Shown here in pieces: positions 45,029-55,980 of a stretch of 64,000 nucleotides of DNA (position 1 is its first letter; every line of letters starts with the position of its first letter). Source of the DNA: Persicaria tinctoria (Eukaryota; Streptophyta; Magnoliopsida; Caryophyllales; Polygonaceae); NCBI GenBank assembly GCA_037127255.1, contig JBANSL010000004.1, positions 10,850,001 to 10,914,000 of the forward strand. The letters are read 5' to 3'. The notes beneath the pieces are model-generated. The model searched no databases and was not told the origin of the DNA. It saw only the letters and a program-made list of their open reading frames with translations. The position numbers and the translations under genes are program-made.

Positions 45029-45440
45029 CAACACCACTTTCTGGTGAAAAAATCGTGTACGTTAATTGTCACCTTGTCCTATATTTTGACGATCGCTTGC
45101 ATCACAAAACTGAATTTAGATGACATGTCACTTTGCACGGTTGAATTATGATGATGTCATTGGACCGTCATCAAATTAATTTGCCATTCCTAATAAAAAC
45201 AATTAATTTGTCCAAAATAAATGTAAATAAAAGCATTAGAAGGGCCCACCTAACCATTTGATTAAAATGACGAAACATAGAATAGAGGCTATGTGTGTAG
45301 TGTGTACAACATTACCAACCATTTTGATTAATCCCGCGGGCCGTAAATGAAAATGACCACTTTAGTCCAACTTCCAATAAGATACAAGGACATCATTACA
45401 AACAAAAATTATACCAATATCTAAATACTCGAAATTTCAT
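45029..45440. other. Intergenic DNA, nothing recognised
   Basis: AT-rich, no frames or repeats of note. Confidence 0.6.
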
Positions 45441-45446
45441 ATTATA

Positions 45447-45500
45447 TACTCCCTCCGTTTAATTTTATAAGTTGTCCAAAGTTTTTTTAATGAAAATTAT
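45447..45500. mobile_element. Truncated Stowaway-like MITE end
   Basis: TACTCCCTCCGTTTAATTTT and following bases match the usual TACTCCCTCCGT end of Stowaway MITEs. No inverted partner end was seen before the (TA)n tract at 45499. Confidence 0.5.
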
Positions 45501-45594
45501 ATATATATATATAGGGAAGCTTTAAAATGTAAAAAGTCCTTAACGTGTAAAATTTGCTTAACGTATAAAATTTTCAAATCAACACAAACATACA

Positions 45595-45960
45595 ATGCGC
45601 GCAACCCCCGAGCCCTCGGACTCCCGCACCCGCACCCACCTCGAGCCACCTCCGGCCACCAGCGACCAGCCACCCTCGAGCCCACCCCGGTGCGCAACCC
45701 CCGAGCCCTGGACCGGCCTGGTTCGAGCCCAGACGCGCCCAGACGCGCACACCTCTCGCAGAACCGTCGAGCCACCAGCGGCTTCGGTTGTCGGCCTCCC
45801 ACGCCACCCACGAGCCACCTCCGGCCACCAGCCCCGGCCAGCTCGAACCCCCTCCCTCAGGCGCACCCCCCGAGCCCGGAACCCCCGTGGTTCGAGCCCA
45901 GCCGAGCCCACACCGAGCCCATCTCTCCCGACATACCTGTTCGACGTTTTTGGCTCAATA
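45595..45960. other. GC-rich block, open on several frames
   Basis: Strongly C-biased sequence repeated at 47945-48330 in element 2. Both strands stay open for 100-150 codons because of composition (Pro/Ser/Arg-rich on plus). The phrase CGAGCCACCTCCGGCCACCAGC occurs twice within the block. Probably captured leader sequence; not called as a gene. Confidence 0.6.
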
Positions 45961-46104
45961 TACCTTCGAAATCCCGATTTTCTCTTTGTTTCAACACGAA
46001 TTTGGTATGATTTCTAACCCTAAACTTGTTTATTACAGTTATTTGGATTGTTTGAATGATTTAGGTTGAGATTTAAAACCTAGGGTTTGATTTAGGAGCG
46101 GAAT

Positions 46105-46740
46105 TTGGGGCTTTTTGATAAAAGCCAAATTGATTGAAATTGATGATATGGTTGTTTTGTTGGGTTGATTTTGAGCTACTTTCATGTTCATATCATTGTC
46201 ATATTGTTTATGGATCATGAGCTAATTGAATTTTAGAATTTTAGGTTGCGATATGTTTTAGAATTTGGGGCTTTTTTCCAAAAGCTAAATTGATTGAAAT
46301 TGATGATCTGGTTGTGTTGTTGGGTTGATTTTGAGCTAATTTCATGTTTATATCATTGTCAAATTGTTTATGGATCACGAGCTAATTGAATTTTAGAATT
46401 TTATATTGCGATATGTTCTAGCATTTGGGGCTTTTTGCCAAAAGCAAAATTGACTTAAATTGGTGATATGGTTGTGTTGTTGGGTTGATTTGGAGCTAAT
46501 TTCATGCTCATAGCATTGCCAAATTGTTTATGGATCATGATCTAATTGAAGTTTGGAATTTTATATTGCGATTTGCTTTAGAATTTGGGGTTTTTTGCCA
46601 ACGGCCAAATTGACTGAAATTGATGCTATGGTTGTGTTGTTGGGTTGATTTGGAGCTAATTTCATGTTTATAGCATTGTCAAATTGTTTGTGAATCATGA
46701 GCTAATTGAATTTTAAAATTTTATTCCAATATGCTTTAGG
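46105..46740. repeat. ~159-bp tandem repeat, four units
   Basis: Units begin near 46107, 46264, 46424 and 46583 with TTTGGGGCTTTTT and share AAATTGATTGAAATTGATG and TTGTTGGGTTGATTT. It lies inside element 1 and is absent from element 2. Confidence 0.9.
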
Positions 46741-46781
46741 TCGATTAGGTTCTTCTATTTTAGCATAAAAATCATAATTTA

Positions 46782-46850
46782 GCCTATTAGCTCAATTGGT
46801 AGAGCAATGTGCGTTTGCACAAAAGATGTGGGTTCAAATCCCACATAGGT
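46782..46850 (+). other. tRNA-like sequence 1
   Basis: GCCTATTAGCTCAATTGGTA gives an acceptor 5' strand and D arm (GCTC/GAGC), and GTGGGTTCAAATCCCAC a perfect T arm and B box. The 3' end CATAGGT pairs with GCCTAT with one wobble. The anticodon arm is replaced by a tight hairpin, TGTGC-GTTT-GCACA, with a 4-base loop. So it is not a normal tRNA gene, but could still be pol III transcribed. Confidence 0.7.
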
Positions 46851-47239
46851 TACATAATAGACAAGAGCGCAACAATCGCAAATTGTTAATCATGCACATT
46901 ATAATCTAAGTTATGCACATTTTAACCTTAATTATGCACATTTTAATCTTATTTATGCACTTTAATTTTAAAAGCTTATACGTAAAAAAATCGATTTCAA
47001 ACTTACATCTATCAACCTAAATTAGCCGAGAGGTGAAACCAAACTCTCAAAAGTAAAAAAAAAACAAAATTAAAACATCGATTTCAAAAGCACATCTTTT
47101 GACTTATTAATGCGCATTATGATCTTACATTTGCACAATTGTATTCTTCATCTGCACAATTGTATCTTACTTTTGCACAATTGTAGTTTAAATTTGCACA
47201 ATTGTATCATACTTTAAATTTGCAAAATTAAAGTTGCAC

Positions 47240-47330
47240 AAATGCACTTTACAGTTGCACAAATGCACTCCACAGTTGCACAAATGCACTCCACAGTTGC
47301 ACAAATGCACTCCACAGTTGCACAAAAGGT
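47240..47330. repeat. 21-bp repeat TGCACAAATGCACTCCACAGT, element 1
   Basis: About four units, the last three identical. Flanked on the left by further TTGCACAATTGTA phrases (47130-47200). Confidence 0.92.
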
Positions 47331-47574
47331 ATCGAAAACGGGAAAAAGTGCATTTACCCATAAAAATAGACATTTTTACCAATTTACCCATAAATTAAAC
47401 ATATTTCAATTAAAAAATTTTATAATTGAAATATGCGCATTTACCTATTTACCCCATAATGAATTATTTGTCTGCACAAAATAAACTTATAGTTGCACAA
47501 TAAGATGTTATATGTGCACAAAAGCAAGTTATCCTTGCACAGCAGAAAGTGCTATCACGGAAAAAAAAATTCTA

Positions 47575-47660
47575 GGCAAAAAATAAAAAAAAAAAAAAAA
47601 TTTTAAAAAAAAAAAAAATCGGGTCCGGGAAGGGGGGGCCAAGGGGGGGCACACGCATGG
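47575..47660. repeat. A-run and G-run tract, element 1
   Basis: Long A-runs are followed by GGGTCCGGGAAGGGGGGGCC and more G-runs. An equivalent tract lies at 48890-48970 in element 2. G-runs of this density could form quadruplexes. Confidence 0.85.
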
Positions 47661-47801
47661 GAGGGGGGGCAGACATCCTACTCATAAAATTAGGCCCATT
47701 AGTAATTAAATTAGGCCCATTAGTAATTAAATTAGGCCCATTAGCTAATTTTACGCGATAAGCAAATTTTACACGTTAAGGAGTTTTTACATTTGAAGTA
47801 A

Positions 47802-47805
<4 letters not shown>

Positions 47806-47879
<74 letters not shown>
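47806..47879. repeat. (TA)n microsatellite between elements 1 and 2
   Basis: Pure TA repeat of about 37 units. Confidence 0.97.
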
Positions 47880-47882
<3 letters not shown>

Positions 47883-49109
47883 AAGCTTTAAAATGTGAAA
47901 TATCCTTAACGTGTAAAATTTGCTTAACGTGTAAAATTTTCAAATCAACACAACACATACGCGCGCAACCCCGAGCCCTCGGACTCCCGCACCCGCACCC
48001 ACCACGAGCCACCTCCGGCCACCAGCGACCAGCCGCCCTCGAGCCCACCCCGGTGCGCAACCCCCGAGCCCTGGACCGGCCCGGTTCGAGCCCAGACGCG
48101 CCCAGACGCGAGCGTCTCTCGCAGCACCGTCGAGCCAACAACGCCTTCGGTTGTCGGCCTCCCACGCCACCCACGAGCCACCTCCGGCCACCAGCCCCGG
48201 CCAGCTCGAACCCCCTCCCTCAGGCGCACCCCCCGAGCCCGGAACCCCCTTGGTTCGTGCCCAGCCGAGCCCACACCGAGCCATCTTCCCCAACAGCGCT
48301 AATCGGTTCTTTTTGGCTCGGAAAACCTTCGAAATCCCGATTTTTCTCCTTTTTTCCACTCGAATTTGGTATGATTTCCCCAACATCTTTTGACTTATTA
48401 ATGCATATTATGATCTTACATTTGCACAATTGTATTCTTCATCTGCACAATTGTATCTTACTTTTGCACAATTGTAGTTTAAATTTGCACAATTGTATCC
48501 TACTGTAAATTTGCACAATTAAAGTTGCACAAATGCACTTTACACTTGCACAAATGCACTTCACAGTTGCACAAATGCACTCCACAGTTGCACAAATGCA
48601 CTCCACAGATGCACAAATGCACTTCACAGTTGCACAAAAGGTATCGAAAACGGGAAAAAGTGCATGTACCCATAAAATTAGATATATTTACCAATTTACC
48701 CATAAATTAAACATATTTCAATTATAAATTTTTATAATTGAAATAGACACATTTACCAATTTACCCCATAATGAATTATTTGTCTGCACAAAATAAACTT
48801 ATATTTGCACAATAAGATGTTATATGTGCACAAAAGCAAGTTATACTTGCACAGCAGAAAGTGTTACCACGAAAAAAAAAATTCTGGGCAAGAAAAAAAA
48901 TTCTGGGCAAAAAAAAAAAAAAATCGGGTCCGAGAAGGGGGGGCAAGGGGGGGCACACGCATGGGCAAGGGGGCAGATATTCTACTAATAAAATTAGGCC
49001 CATTAGTAATTAATTTAGGCCCATTAGTAATTAAATTAGGCTCATTAGCAAATTTTACACAATAAGCATATTTTACACTTTAAGGACTTTTTACATTTGA
49101 AGTAAACCC
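47880..49109. mobile_element. (TA)n-flanked TIR element 2 (internal-deletion derivative)
   Basis: Same ends as element 1 (GGGAAGCTTTAAAATG; inverted GGGTTTACTTCAAATG). Its GC-rich block (47945-48330), TTGCACAATTGTA region, 21-bp repeat and A/G tract match element 1 in order. At about 48382 the sequence jumps from the position equal to 46018 in element 1 to that equal to 47088. This removes the 159-bp repeat and the tRNA-like sequence. Confidence 0.85.
48525..48645. repeat. 21-bp repeat TGCACAAATGCACTTCACAGT, element 2
   Basis: Five to six units, same unit as at 47240-47330. Frames on both strands stay open (Leu-His-Lys-Cys type) because 21 is a multiple of three. Confidence 0.92.
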
Positions 49110-49345
49110 TATATATATATATAGGGAATGATTCAAATGTAAAATATCCTTATTGTGTAAAATTTGCTTATGGTGTAAAATTTCTTAATAAGTCAACCCG
49201 CGTCCAAAATAGAATTCGATTCAATGGAATGGGCTAGCCCAGCGTTGCACCTTATAGCCCAATAATAAAGAGGGGAAAAAAAGGTCACCGAACTGATTTT
49301 TTGCATCAACCACGACTTCGACTCTTATCGCTGATTGAGATCTCC

Positions 49346-49702
49346 ATGGATGAGCATCACAAGCTTTGCCGTCATCAAGTTTTCGACGATGTCAGAATTC
49401 GGCTAGCACCTAAGGATGATGTCGGAGAAGGAAGGAGTGGAGAAGATGGTGGCCGAGGATTTGAGGCAACGAAAGTAGTTGCAGAGGATTGCTTCCAAGA
49501 GATTCCTCTGAGGGGGAAAGAGAGCGCACGACATGGAGCATCGCTGGAGACTGTCGAAGTGGAAGGGAGCCAGATCTCATCGCCGGAGAGGGAGATTCGA
49601 TGCAAAAATTTGCACTTGCTGAAGTTTTGGGCTCTCAGGTGCCTTCTCTCGTGTCCCTCTTTGTTCAATCATTATGCGATTTCATCTTCTCGAGCTAATT
49701 AG
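49346..49702 (+). other. Possible chimeric first exon in element 3
   Basis: A plus-strand frame of about 119 codons from the ATG at 49346 (MDEHHKLCRHQVFDDVRIRL) to 49702, GC-rich and unlike its flanks. A GTGCCT donor-like site lies at about 49640. No domain recognised. It lies upstream of the ABCA exons in the same orientation and could supply a start codon if spliced to them. That is a guess. Confidence 0.35.
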
Positions 49703-50673
49703 GGATCTAAGGTTTGTATCTCTTACTCCATCTTTATTTTTTTTTATTCTGATTTAGAAATTTCTAAATTTTTAGGAATTTAAGGTTAGAGATTTGGGGA
49801 TTTGACATTTATAAGTGATGATTGTATGAGGAAGTGCAGGATGAAATGGCAATGCCCTTTATCATTGCTTTGTTGTTGAACTGCAGGGCGTGGAAATGTA
49901 GTTACTTTTTTTTGTGTATGAACTAGCCAAGGAAATTTAGTGTAGTGTTGAGTTGAACATTTTTCTGAGTAGAAACATGATGTTTAGGCTCGGGGATCAT
50001 TGTTGATCCCTGGTCGTTTTTCATCTTAATTTTCTCCATAGGAGGCACTTGGTTGGCGCATAATGAAGTTGCTATCATAATTCTCCTACTGAAATTTTCA
50101 TAAGAACATTGCTAATGAAGGATATAAAGGGAACGTGTTTAGTGCTGGTTTTGCATATAGAGAATATCTAGAAGAGCTTTTTTTTTTAACAATCAGTTTC
50201 CAAGTGCATTTTCCTTATAAATGGCTATATGTTATTTATCATGCAGAATATTAGAGTTAATTCCACCTGTTCATCTTCTCTATCAGAATTTACTCTAATA
50301 TTCTGCATGATAATTCTCATATCTGGCATTCTATCTTCTTTAACTTAGATCTTCCAGTTGTATTTAAGACTTTTTTTTATTACTAGACTCACAGTCTTCT
50401 AGAGTTCTATGGCTGCTGTGGTGAAAGTACCTATGGTTGTTAATACTGGAATGTGATCAGCATTACAATCTATCTGGGTCTTATTAATTATAGTGTAATC
50501 CTATGATGAGGGATAGCTGTCATAGGGAGATTATGAGCTTTATTAGACCATGAGTGAAGCACTGAGATGAACTTCATCAATATGCAACTTATATTGTCTT
50601 TATATTATCTGGGTTAAGTCCTTTTTCCTGTATTGTGTTTTTATTTTGTTTTCTTTCCCCTTCACGTATTCAG

Positions 50674-52372
50674 AGGGAGAAGGTGGAGCAAATGCTGCAG
50701 GAAGGAAGTTCAAATGCAGCCATAATTTGTGACAATTTAGCTAAAGTTTATCCAGGAAGGGATGGGAATCCTCCAAAAGCTGCAGTTAGAGGGTTGTCTC
50801 TTGCTTTGCCTCGTGGTGAATGCTTTGGTATGCTTGGTCCTAATGGTGCTGGGAAAACATCCTTTATAAGCATGGTTGGTAAAAGTAACTTTCATAAGCT
50901 TTCATAAAGTTCTGATAAGGATCCAGTCCTTCCTGCCATATTTAACAAATTTATGTTCTTATTGGTAGATGATAGGGCTATCAAAGCCAACCTCGGGCAG
51001 AGCATTTGTTGACGGTAAAGACATACTGAGTCAAATGGACGATATATACACCAACATGGGTGTTTGTCCACATCATGAGTATGTCTTAATAACTAAATGA
51101 GCTTCCGTGTTTGTTTTCTTGTACATGTTTTCCTAGGAAAAGGTAAAAAAATAATCTCAAATTCTCATATCTCATAAATCTAATTGTTCATGCTCATTCC
51201 AACTTCCACAGTTTGCTATGGGAATCCTTAACAGGAAGGGAGCACCTTCTGTTCTATGGTAGGCTTAAGAACCTAAAAGGTGATGCTTTAAAGCAGGTAA
51301 TCCTCTCTTATTAGGCTTTCATTGATATTTGGAGAAGTTATTTCTTAGGAAATATAGTTGATATCTTGGACGTGATGTGCAGTGAGTCTGAAATATGAAG
51401 TCTACAGTGAAATTTTCATTTGCTTTTGTAGGCTGTGGAGGAATCTCTTAAAAGTGTGAATTTATTTCATGGTGGTGTTGGTGACAAATTTGCTGGAAAA
51501 TACAGTGGAGGAATGAAAAGGAGGCTTAGTGTGGCTATCTCATTGATTGGGGATCCAAAGGTTTGTTTTACCATGTGCATTCCACCCCAGCCTCTAATGA
51601 CATATGTTGGTTTAGCTCAGTTTTAACGCATAATATTCAAAGCATTCTAATTGCAAGACGAATAACCTGGTAATATGAAGGTTGTTTACATGGACGAGCC
51701 AAGTACTGGACTGGATCCAGCTTCAAGAAATAACTTGTGGAACGTTGTGAGACGGACGAAGCAAGACCGAGCTATCATTCTCACCAGTACGTAGTAACTA
51801 TCTCTTCCTCCTTGCACATGGTTGCTCTCTGTGACTGTAAATGAGTACTAACCTCAAATTTTATTTTTTCTGTCAGCTCATTCTATGGATGAAGCCGAGG
51901 TGCTTTGTGATAGATTGGGGATTTTTGTTGATGGGAGCTTGCAGTGCATAGGAAACCCAAAAGAGGTAACATTTGCTGCTCAAAAACACTTCAGATGACT
52001 GCAAAAAAGGACCAGGTTTCAATTGTGTTACTTCTGTACAAACTGTTGATCAGTTTAATGTGTTTATGGCAGCTGAAAGCTCGGTATGGAGGTTCTTTTG
52101 TGTTTACAATTACAACTTCTTCAAGTCACGAGGAGGAGGTGGAAAGCATGGTGCAGACTCTCTCCCCAACTGCACAAAAGGTTTACCACATTTCAGGAAC
52201 ACAGAAGTTTGAGCTGCCAAAACAAGAGGTGAAAATCTCAGACGTGTTTCGGGCAGTGCAGAAAGCCAAGAGCCAGTTCACAGTATACGCTTGGGGCCTC
52301 ACTGACACCACTTTGGAGGATGTGTTTATCAAAGTTGCTCGTGGGGCACAAGCCTTCAACACGTTCTCGTGA
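50674..52372 (+). pseudogene. ABCA-family transporter NBD, 3' gene fragment
   Basis: Seven exons with GT-AG introns in phase: 50674-50873, 50969-51078, 51212-51296, 51432-51560, 51681-51786, 51877-51965 and 52073-52372 (stop TGA). The joined frame has no interruption. It carries Walker A GPNGAGKTS, signature YSGGMKRRLS, Walker B VVYMDEPSTGLDP, the H-loop THSMDEAE and the ABCA C-terminal part ending VFIKVARGAQAFNTFS. This is the nucleotide-binding half of a plant ABCA2-12-type half-size lipid transporter. The transmembrane domain that should precede it is absent upstream. I call it a gene fragment, most likely captured by element 3; if transcribed it would give a soluble ATPase domain. A real gene with a missed 5' part is the alternative. 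Confidence 0.85.
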
Positions 52373-52913
52373 TTGTCAGCTGACACAGTTCAATTTTTCC
52401 CGTCCCACAACATCCACTAAAAGGTGAAAAAAAACTGTTGTACAAGCCGAAGTTTTCTATGGAGCTCATCGAGCCACGAGAATGAATCAGAGAACATGGT
52501 GCAATCTTAGCTCCAAACACCAAAAAAATCAACACCTTACAGTTTCCAGTATGTCATATGAGTGGTCAAGAATCTGAGAGGAGGCTTATGTAATCACAGA
52601 TTCACAATGTATAGTGTCATGAACTGGAGAGGATATTTATGCAGTTGGTGTGTACTGTCATAAACTTGACCTTTACTGTGACAATATGGATACTGCAAAA
52701 TTCTTCAAAAGCTGCTCATAATGTAGATCGATTCACAATTCTTTAATAATGCATTAAAATTTATTTTTATTGCTCTAAAGTGCAATAGCACATTACAGAC
52801 TGAGTGATTATGCATGCGAACAGCTGAAGGTTTGCAGGACTCAGTAATGGTAACAAAGTTTTGATTTTACTTCTAGCTTGTATCTTCATTTATGACCTAT
52901 ATGAAAGATTCTA

Positions 52914-53005
52914 ATGTGCATTTGTGCAACTATGAAGTGCATTTGTGCAGATGTGAAGTGCATTTGTGCAGCTGTGAAGTGCATTTGTGCAACTATAAAA
53001 TAATA
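52914..53005. repeat. 21-bp repeat (inverse orientation), element 3
   Basis: Units GTGCATTTGTGCAACTATGAA and GTGCATTTGTGCAGCTGTGAA, about four, are the reverse complement of the unit in elements 1 and 2. Three more units lie at 53660-53730. Confidence 0.88.
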
Positions 53006-53039
53006 AAGTGCAAAAATAAAATTGTAATGTGCACATTTA

Positions 53040-53520
53040 GAGTACAAGTGTTCAAAAGTAAGATTCAATTGTGCAGATTTAAACTACAATTATGCAAAAG
53101 TAAGATACAACTGTGCACATTTAGAATACTTGAGTAGGCGAAACCATTCTTTTTTTCCTTCTCCACATTCTTACCGGCATGAATTTGCCTATGATTTTTT
53201 CAACTTATATTTTTATATAGAAAAATCTTCTTATTTCTTCACCGCGGTTTCTGGCGATTCAATTGTGCAGATTTAAACTATAATTGTGCAAAAATAAGAT
53301 ACAATTGTGCAAATTTATAATACAAATTTGCAAAAGTAGGATACAATATGTGCAAATTTAGAATACAATTGTGCAAAAATAAGATACAATATGTGAAAAT
53401 TTAGAATACAATTGTACACTTTTAAACATTGTAATATGAATTTTAAACACTTCAACTTTTAGTTTGAATGTGCACTTTAAGTTTCAAAAAGTGCAAATAT
53501 AAATTAAATGTGCACTAAAG
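53040..53520. repeat. Degenerate ATTGTGCA(AA) region, element 3
   Basis: Repeated phrases TACAATTGTGCAAA and AAGATACAA are the reverse of the TTGCACAATTGTA phrases in elements 1 and 2. Confidence 0.75.
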
Positions 53521-53588
53521 CCTATTAGCTCAAAATGGGAGAGCGATGTGCCTACGCACAAAGATGCGGGTTCAAACCCTGTATAGGC
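53520..53588 (+). other. tRNA-like sequence 2
   Basis: GCCTATTAGCTCAAAATGGG and GCGGGTTCAAACCCTGTATA give the same plan as the copy at 46782: acceptor GCCTAT/ATAGGC (perfect here), D arm GCTC/GAGC, T arm with B box, and a hairpin TGTGC-CTAC-GCACA in place of the anticodon arm. Loop bases differ (CTAC against GTTT) while the stem is kept. Confidence 0.7.
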
Positions 53589-54193
53589 CATCTATGTGAT
53601 ATCTCTTATTATATTTCTCTTCGTGAATAGTATAAGGTGAAAAAATAAAATTATAATGTGTACTTGTGCAACTGTGAAGTGCATTTGTGCAACTGTGAAG
53701 TGCATTTGTGCAACTGTGAAGTGCATTTTTTTAATCTTTTCCTGGTGTTTTCTGCTACTCATTCCATTTCTATAACAAACATTAATTAATTTTCTCTTTA
53801 TTACGTTTCTTTAAAAAGGGATGCGAAGGTAAATGTCCAGAATATGATTTACGATTGGGGTTACTTTCATTGCATTTTACATATTGTAAATTTGTATCAG
53901 GGCTATTGATGGCTATAAACTTAAAGCACGTAAGATTTCTTCACTGAAGAATTGTTTGATTAACCGTTGTCACCACTGACCAATAAAGGTCTATAACAAC
54001 AAATTAAGTAGGATCTGTAGAAATATTTGAATATATTTGCTTGAATATATTTGCGCTCGGAGTGAACTCCTATGATATATGTTGCATAAACTAAATTCTT
54101 ATTTTTAAGGTTCATAAATAGAATGATTGGTTTCACAAATAATAATAGATCTAAACTTTGGACATTCAAACTTTTAACATTGAAACAATAGAT

Positions 54194-54275
54194 AGATCCA
54201 GGTGGAGTCGAACCACCAACCTCCTGAACAACTACAATCGTTCAGGCGCTCATTCCTAATTGAGCTTATGGATCT
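54194..54275 (-). other. tRNA-like sequence 3
   Basis: On the minus strand: acceptor AGATCCA/TGGATCT (7 bp, perfect), D arm GCTC/GAGC, T arm GGTGG-TTCGACT-CCACC, and an over-long arm CCTGAAC-GATTGTAGTT-GTTCAGG where an anticodon arm should be. 82 bases. Not a standard tRNA. Sequence differs from the other two but the unusual middle hairpin is shared. Confidence 0.65.
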
Positions 54276-55320
54276 TAAGACAAGTAATAAGCTAACCCAA
54301 CACAAGTAACCCCAACACAAGTAACCTCAAATCTGGACAAGCTAAGAACATTTTAGTTCTAAAATTGCACTTTTCAGTTTTATATGTGCACTTTTTCAAA
54401 CTAAAATTGCACATAACACAAGTAACCTCAAGTCTAGACAATTAGGTGCTCAAATTCTCAATGAGGTGCTCAAATCTACCAATGAGGTGCTCAAATCTGG
54501 AAAAACTAAAATTGCACTTTTTGAATTCTAAAATATGGACAATTAGGTGCTCAAATCACCATCAGCAAACTGATACTATATTGGCAACAACTGGTAATCA
54601 AGAAAAAACATGAAAGAAAGAAATCACCATCAGCAAAATGTGGCTTCTCTGTAAGTAGCCTGTTTCAAGCTACTGCAGGCGCTGAGGTCAAATCAAAGAG
54701 GTTTTCCATTCCTCCCAGAGTCCCAGGCAACCTGGAACATGTTTCTCTCTACCAGTAAGCTGAACACCCTTCATTTGCAAGCCTGAAATCAGCCAAATAC
54801 CCCAAATTCATCACATTCCCGTGTTTATATTATCAATTCATACCTAAATTTCTCTGGAACAAAGAAATGAAAGGCTGCAATATATAGGAATAGTCAAGTT
54901 GTGCAAACCTTGCAAAGACAAACCAATAAAAGGCAATGAGAACATTCCAGAGAAAATTAGAACCATGGAAGGTGAAATTCCCCACATATGAGATCAATGT
55001 CTATGAAATCAGTTAGTCACCTCTTCATACTAAATGAATGGACAAAAGGCTAAGTTTCCTCCAAATGTAGACTTTAAAGTCCACAGAAAAATAACAGCAT
55101 ATACAATGCTATGTTGATCCAGGTTCTAACTTCCTTTCTGCTTCTGCAAACCCCAAAAAGGGAAAATGTCCCATTCTTGGGGGAGTTGAGTTATCAAAAG
55201 AAAACCCAAAGCGCAAAAAAGAATCCTGATATGCCTAACATATTTCTTCAATTTATCCCAAGGGAGAACATAGAGCACAATATGATGCAAGGATCAATGT
55301 AATATAGCACTAACCTGATT
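54276..55320. other. Element 3 interior, mostly unresolved
   Basis: Short phrases repeat (ACACAAGTAACCTCAA and CAATGAGGTGCTCAAATCT at 54300-54560). On the minus strand 54650-54790 looks exon-like, but I cannot name it. Confidence 0.4.
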
Positions 55321-55329
55321 AAGATAAGT

Positions 55330-55980
55330 TACTTTAATAAACCACGTTTGCTCTCACCAACGGGATGCTTCAAAAAGGGATTTCTTTCTATAAACATGAG
55401 GAAAATTATCAGCCAGAGGATGGAGGCTCTTGTGATACTGAGACGGTGTGCACAGATGAGCCAACAACAAACAAGAAGAGGGGGCAAGGTTTTCGAATAG
55501 GAATCGAAGGGCAGATCTGAGAGGCAGCGGCTGAGCGAGAGTAAGAGAGCAGATAGAGACCAGGGCTGTGTTGAAGAGAGCGATGCAACAACTCGGCGTG
55601 CACAGCAGAGACGACGACAGTAGAGAGCTCGATTCGACGATTGAGCAAAAAGACGACAAGTAGAGGGAGATGAGACAAGATCGAGCGAGAGAGAGCCGGC
55701 AGAGCCTGGAGGCAATTGGGCAACTAATTGCTGAATCGAGTGTCTTTGCGGCATCTCAAAACCCTAATTGCAGAATCGAGATGAATTATCGGCGAAACAC
55801 CCATTGGAGGCGGAGGCCGACCATGACGGAGATGGATGCAGAGAGATCTGTGACCATGGCGCCCGACCATGGATGCGCTGGCCTCCGTCGCCGGTGAGGC
55901 AGAGAGATCTAAGATCGGGATGAGAAATGCATCCCAGCGAGAGGAGGAAGAACGTTTTGTTTTTGCTGGTCCAATTAACA
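55330..55980 (-). other. GC-richer block near right end of element 3
   Basis: Overlapping frames of about 100-140 codons on the minus strand (for example 55329-55754) have Ser/Leu-rich, composition-driven translations. Probably captured leader sequence; no gene called. Confidence 0.4.

Larger units (their letters stand above)
45514..47805. mobile_element. (TA)n-flanked TIR element 1
   Basis: The element starts GGGAAGCTTTAAAATGTAAA inside a TA run and ends, inverted, GGGTTTACTTCAAATGTAAA next to a 74-bp TA run. The two ends pair imperfectly over about 70 bp (shared CTTAACGTGTAAAATTTGCTTA). No transposase is encoded. Inside are a GC-rich block (45595-45960), a ~159-bp tandem repeat, a tRNA-like sequence, and a 21-bp repeat. 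Insertion in (TA)n recalls Micron-type elements and TA-targeting MULEs; superfamily not proven. Confidence 0.75.

Noticed and set aside
45595..46069. Several overlapping frames of 90-140 codons on both strands
   Set aside because: They follow the C-rich composition; the same block occurs in element 2 and no domain or codon pattern supports a protein.
46782..46850. Functional tRNA gene
   Set aside because: The anticodon arm has a 4-base loop, so no usable anticodon; listed as tRNA-like.
48439..48703. Cys-rich repeat peptide (CICA/CAT repeats)
   Set aside because: Product of the 21-bp TGCACAAATGCAC repeat, open on both strands.
54194..54275. Functional tRNA gene with intron
   Set aside because: The middle arm is a 7-bp palindrome with a 10-base loop; no split that restores a 7-base anticodon loop is evident.
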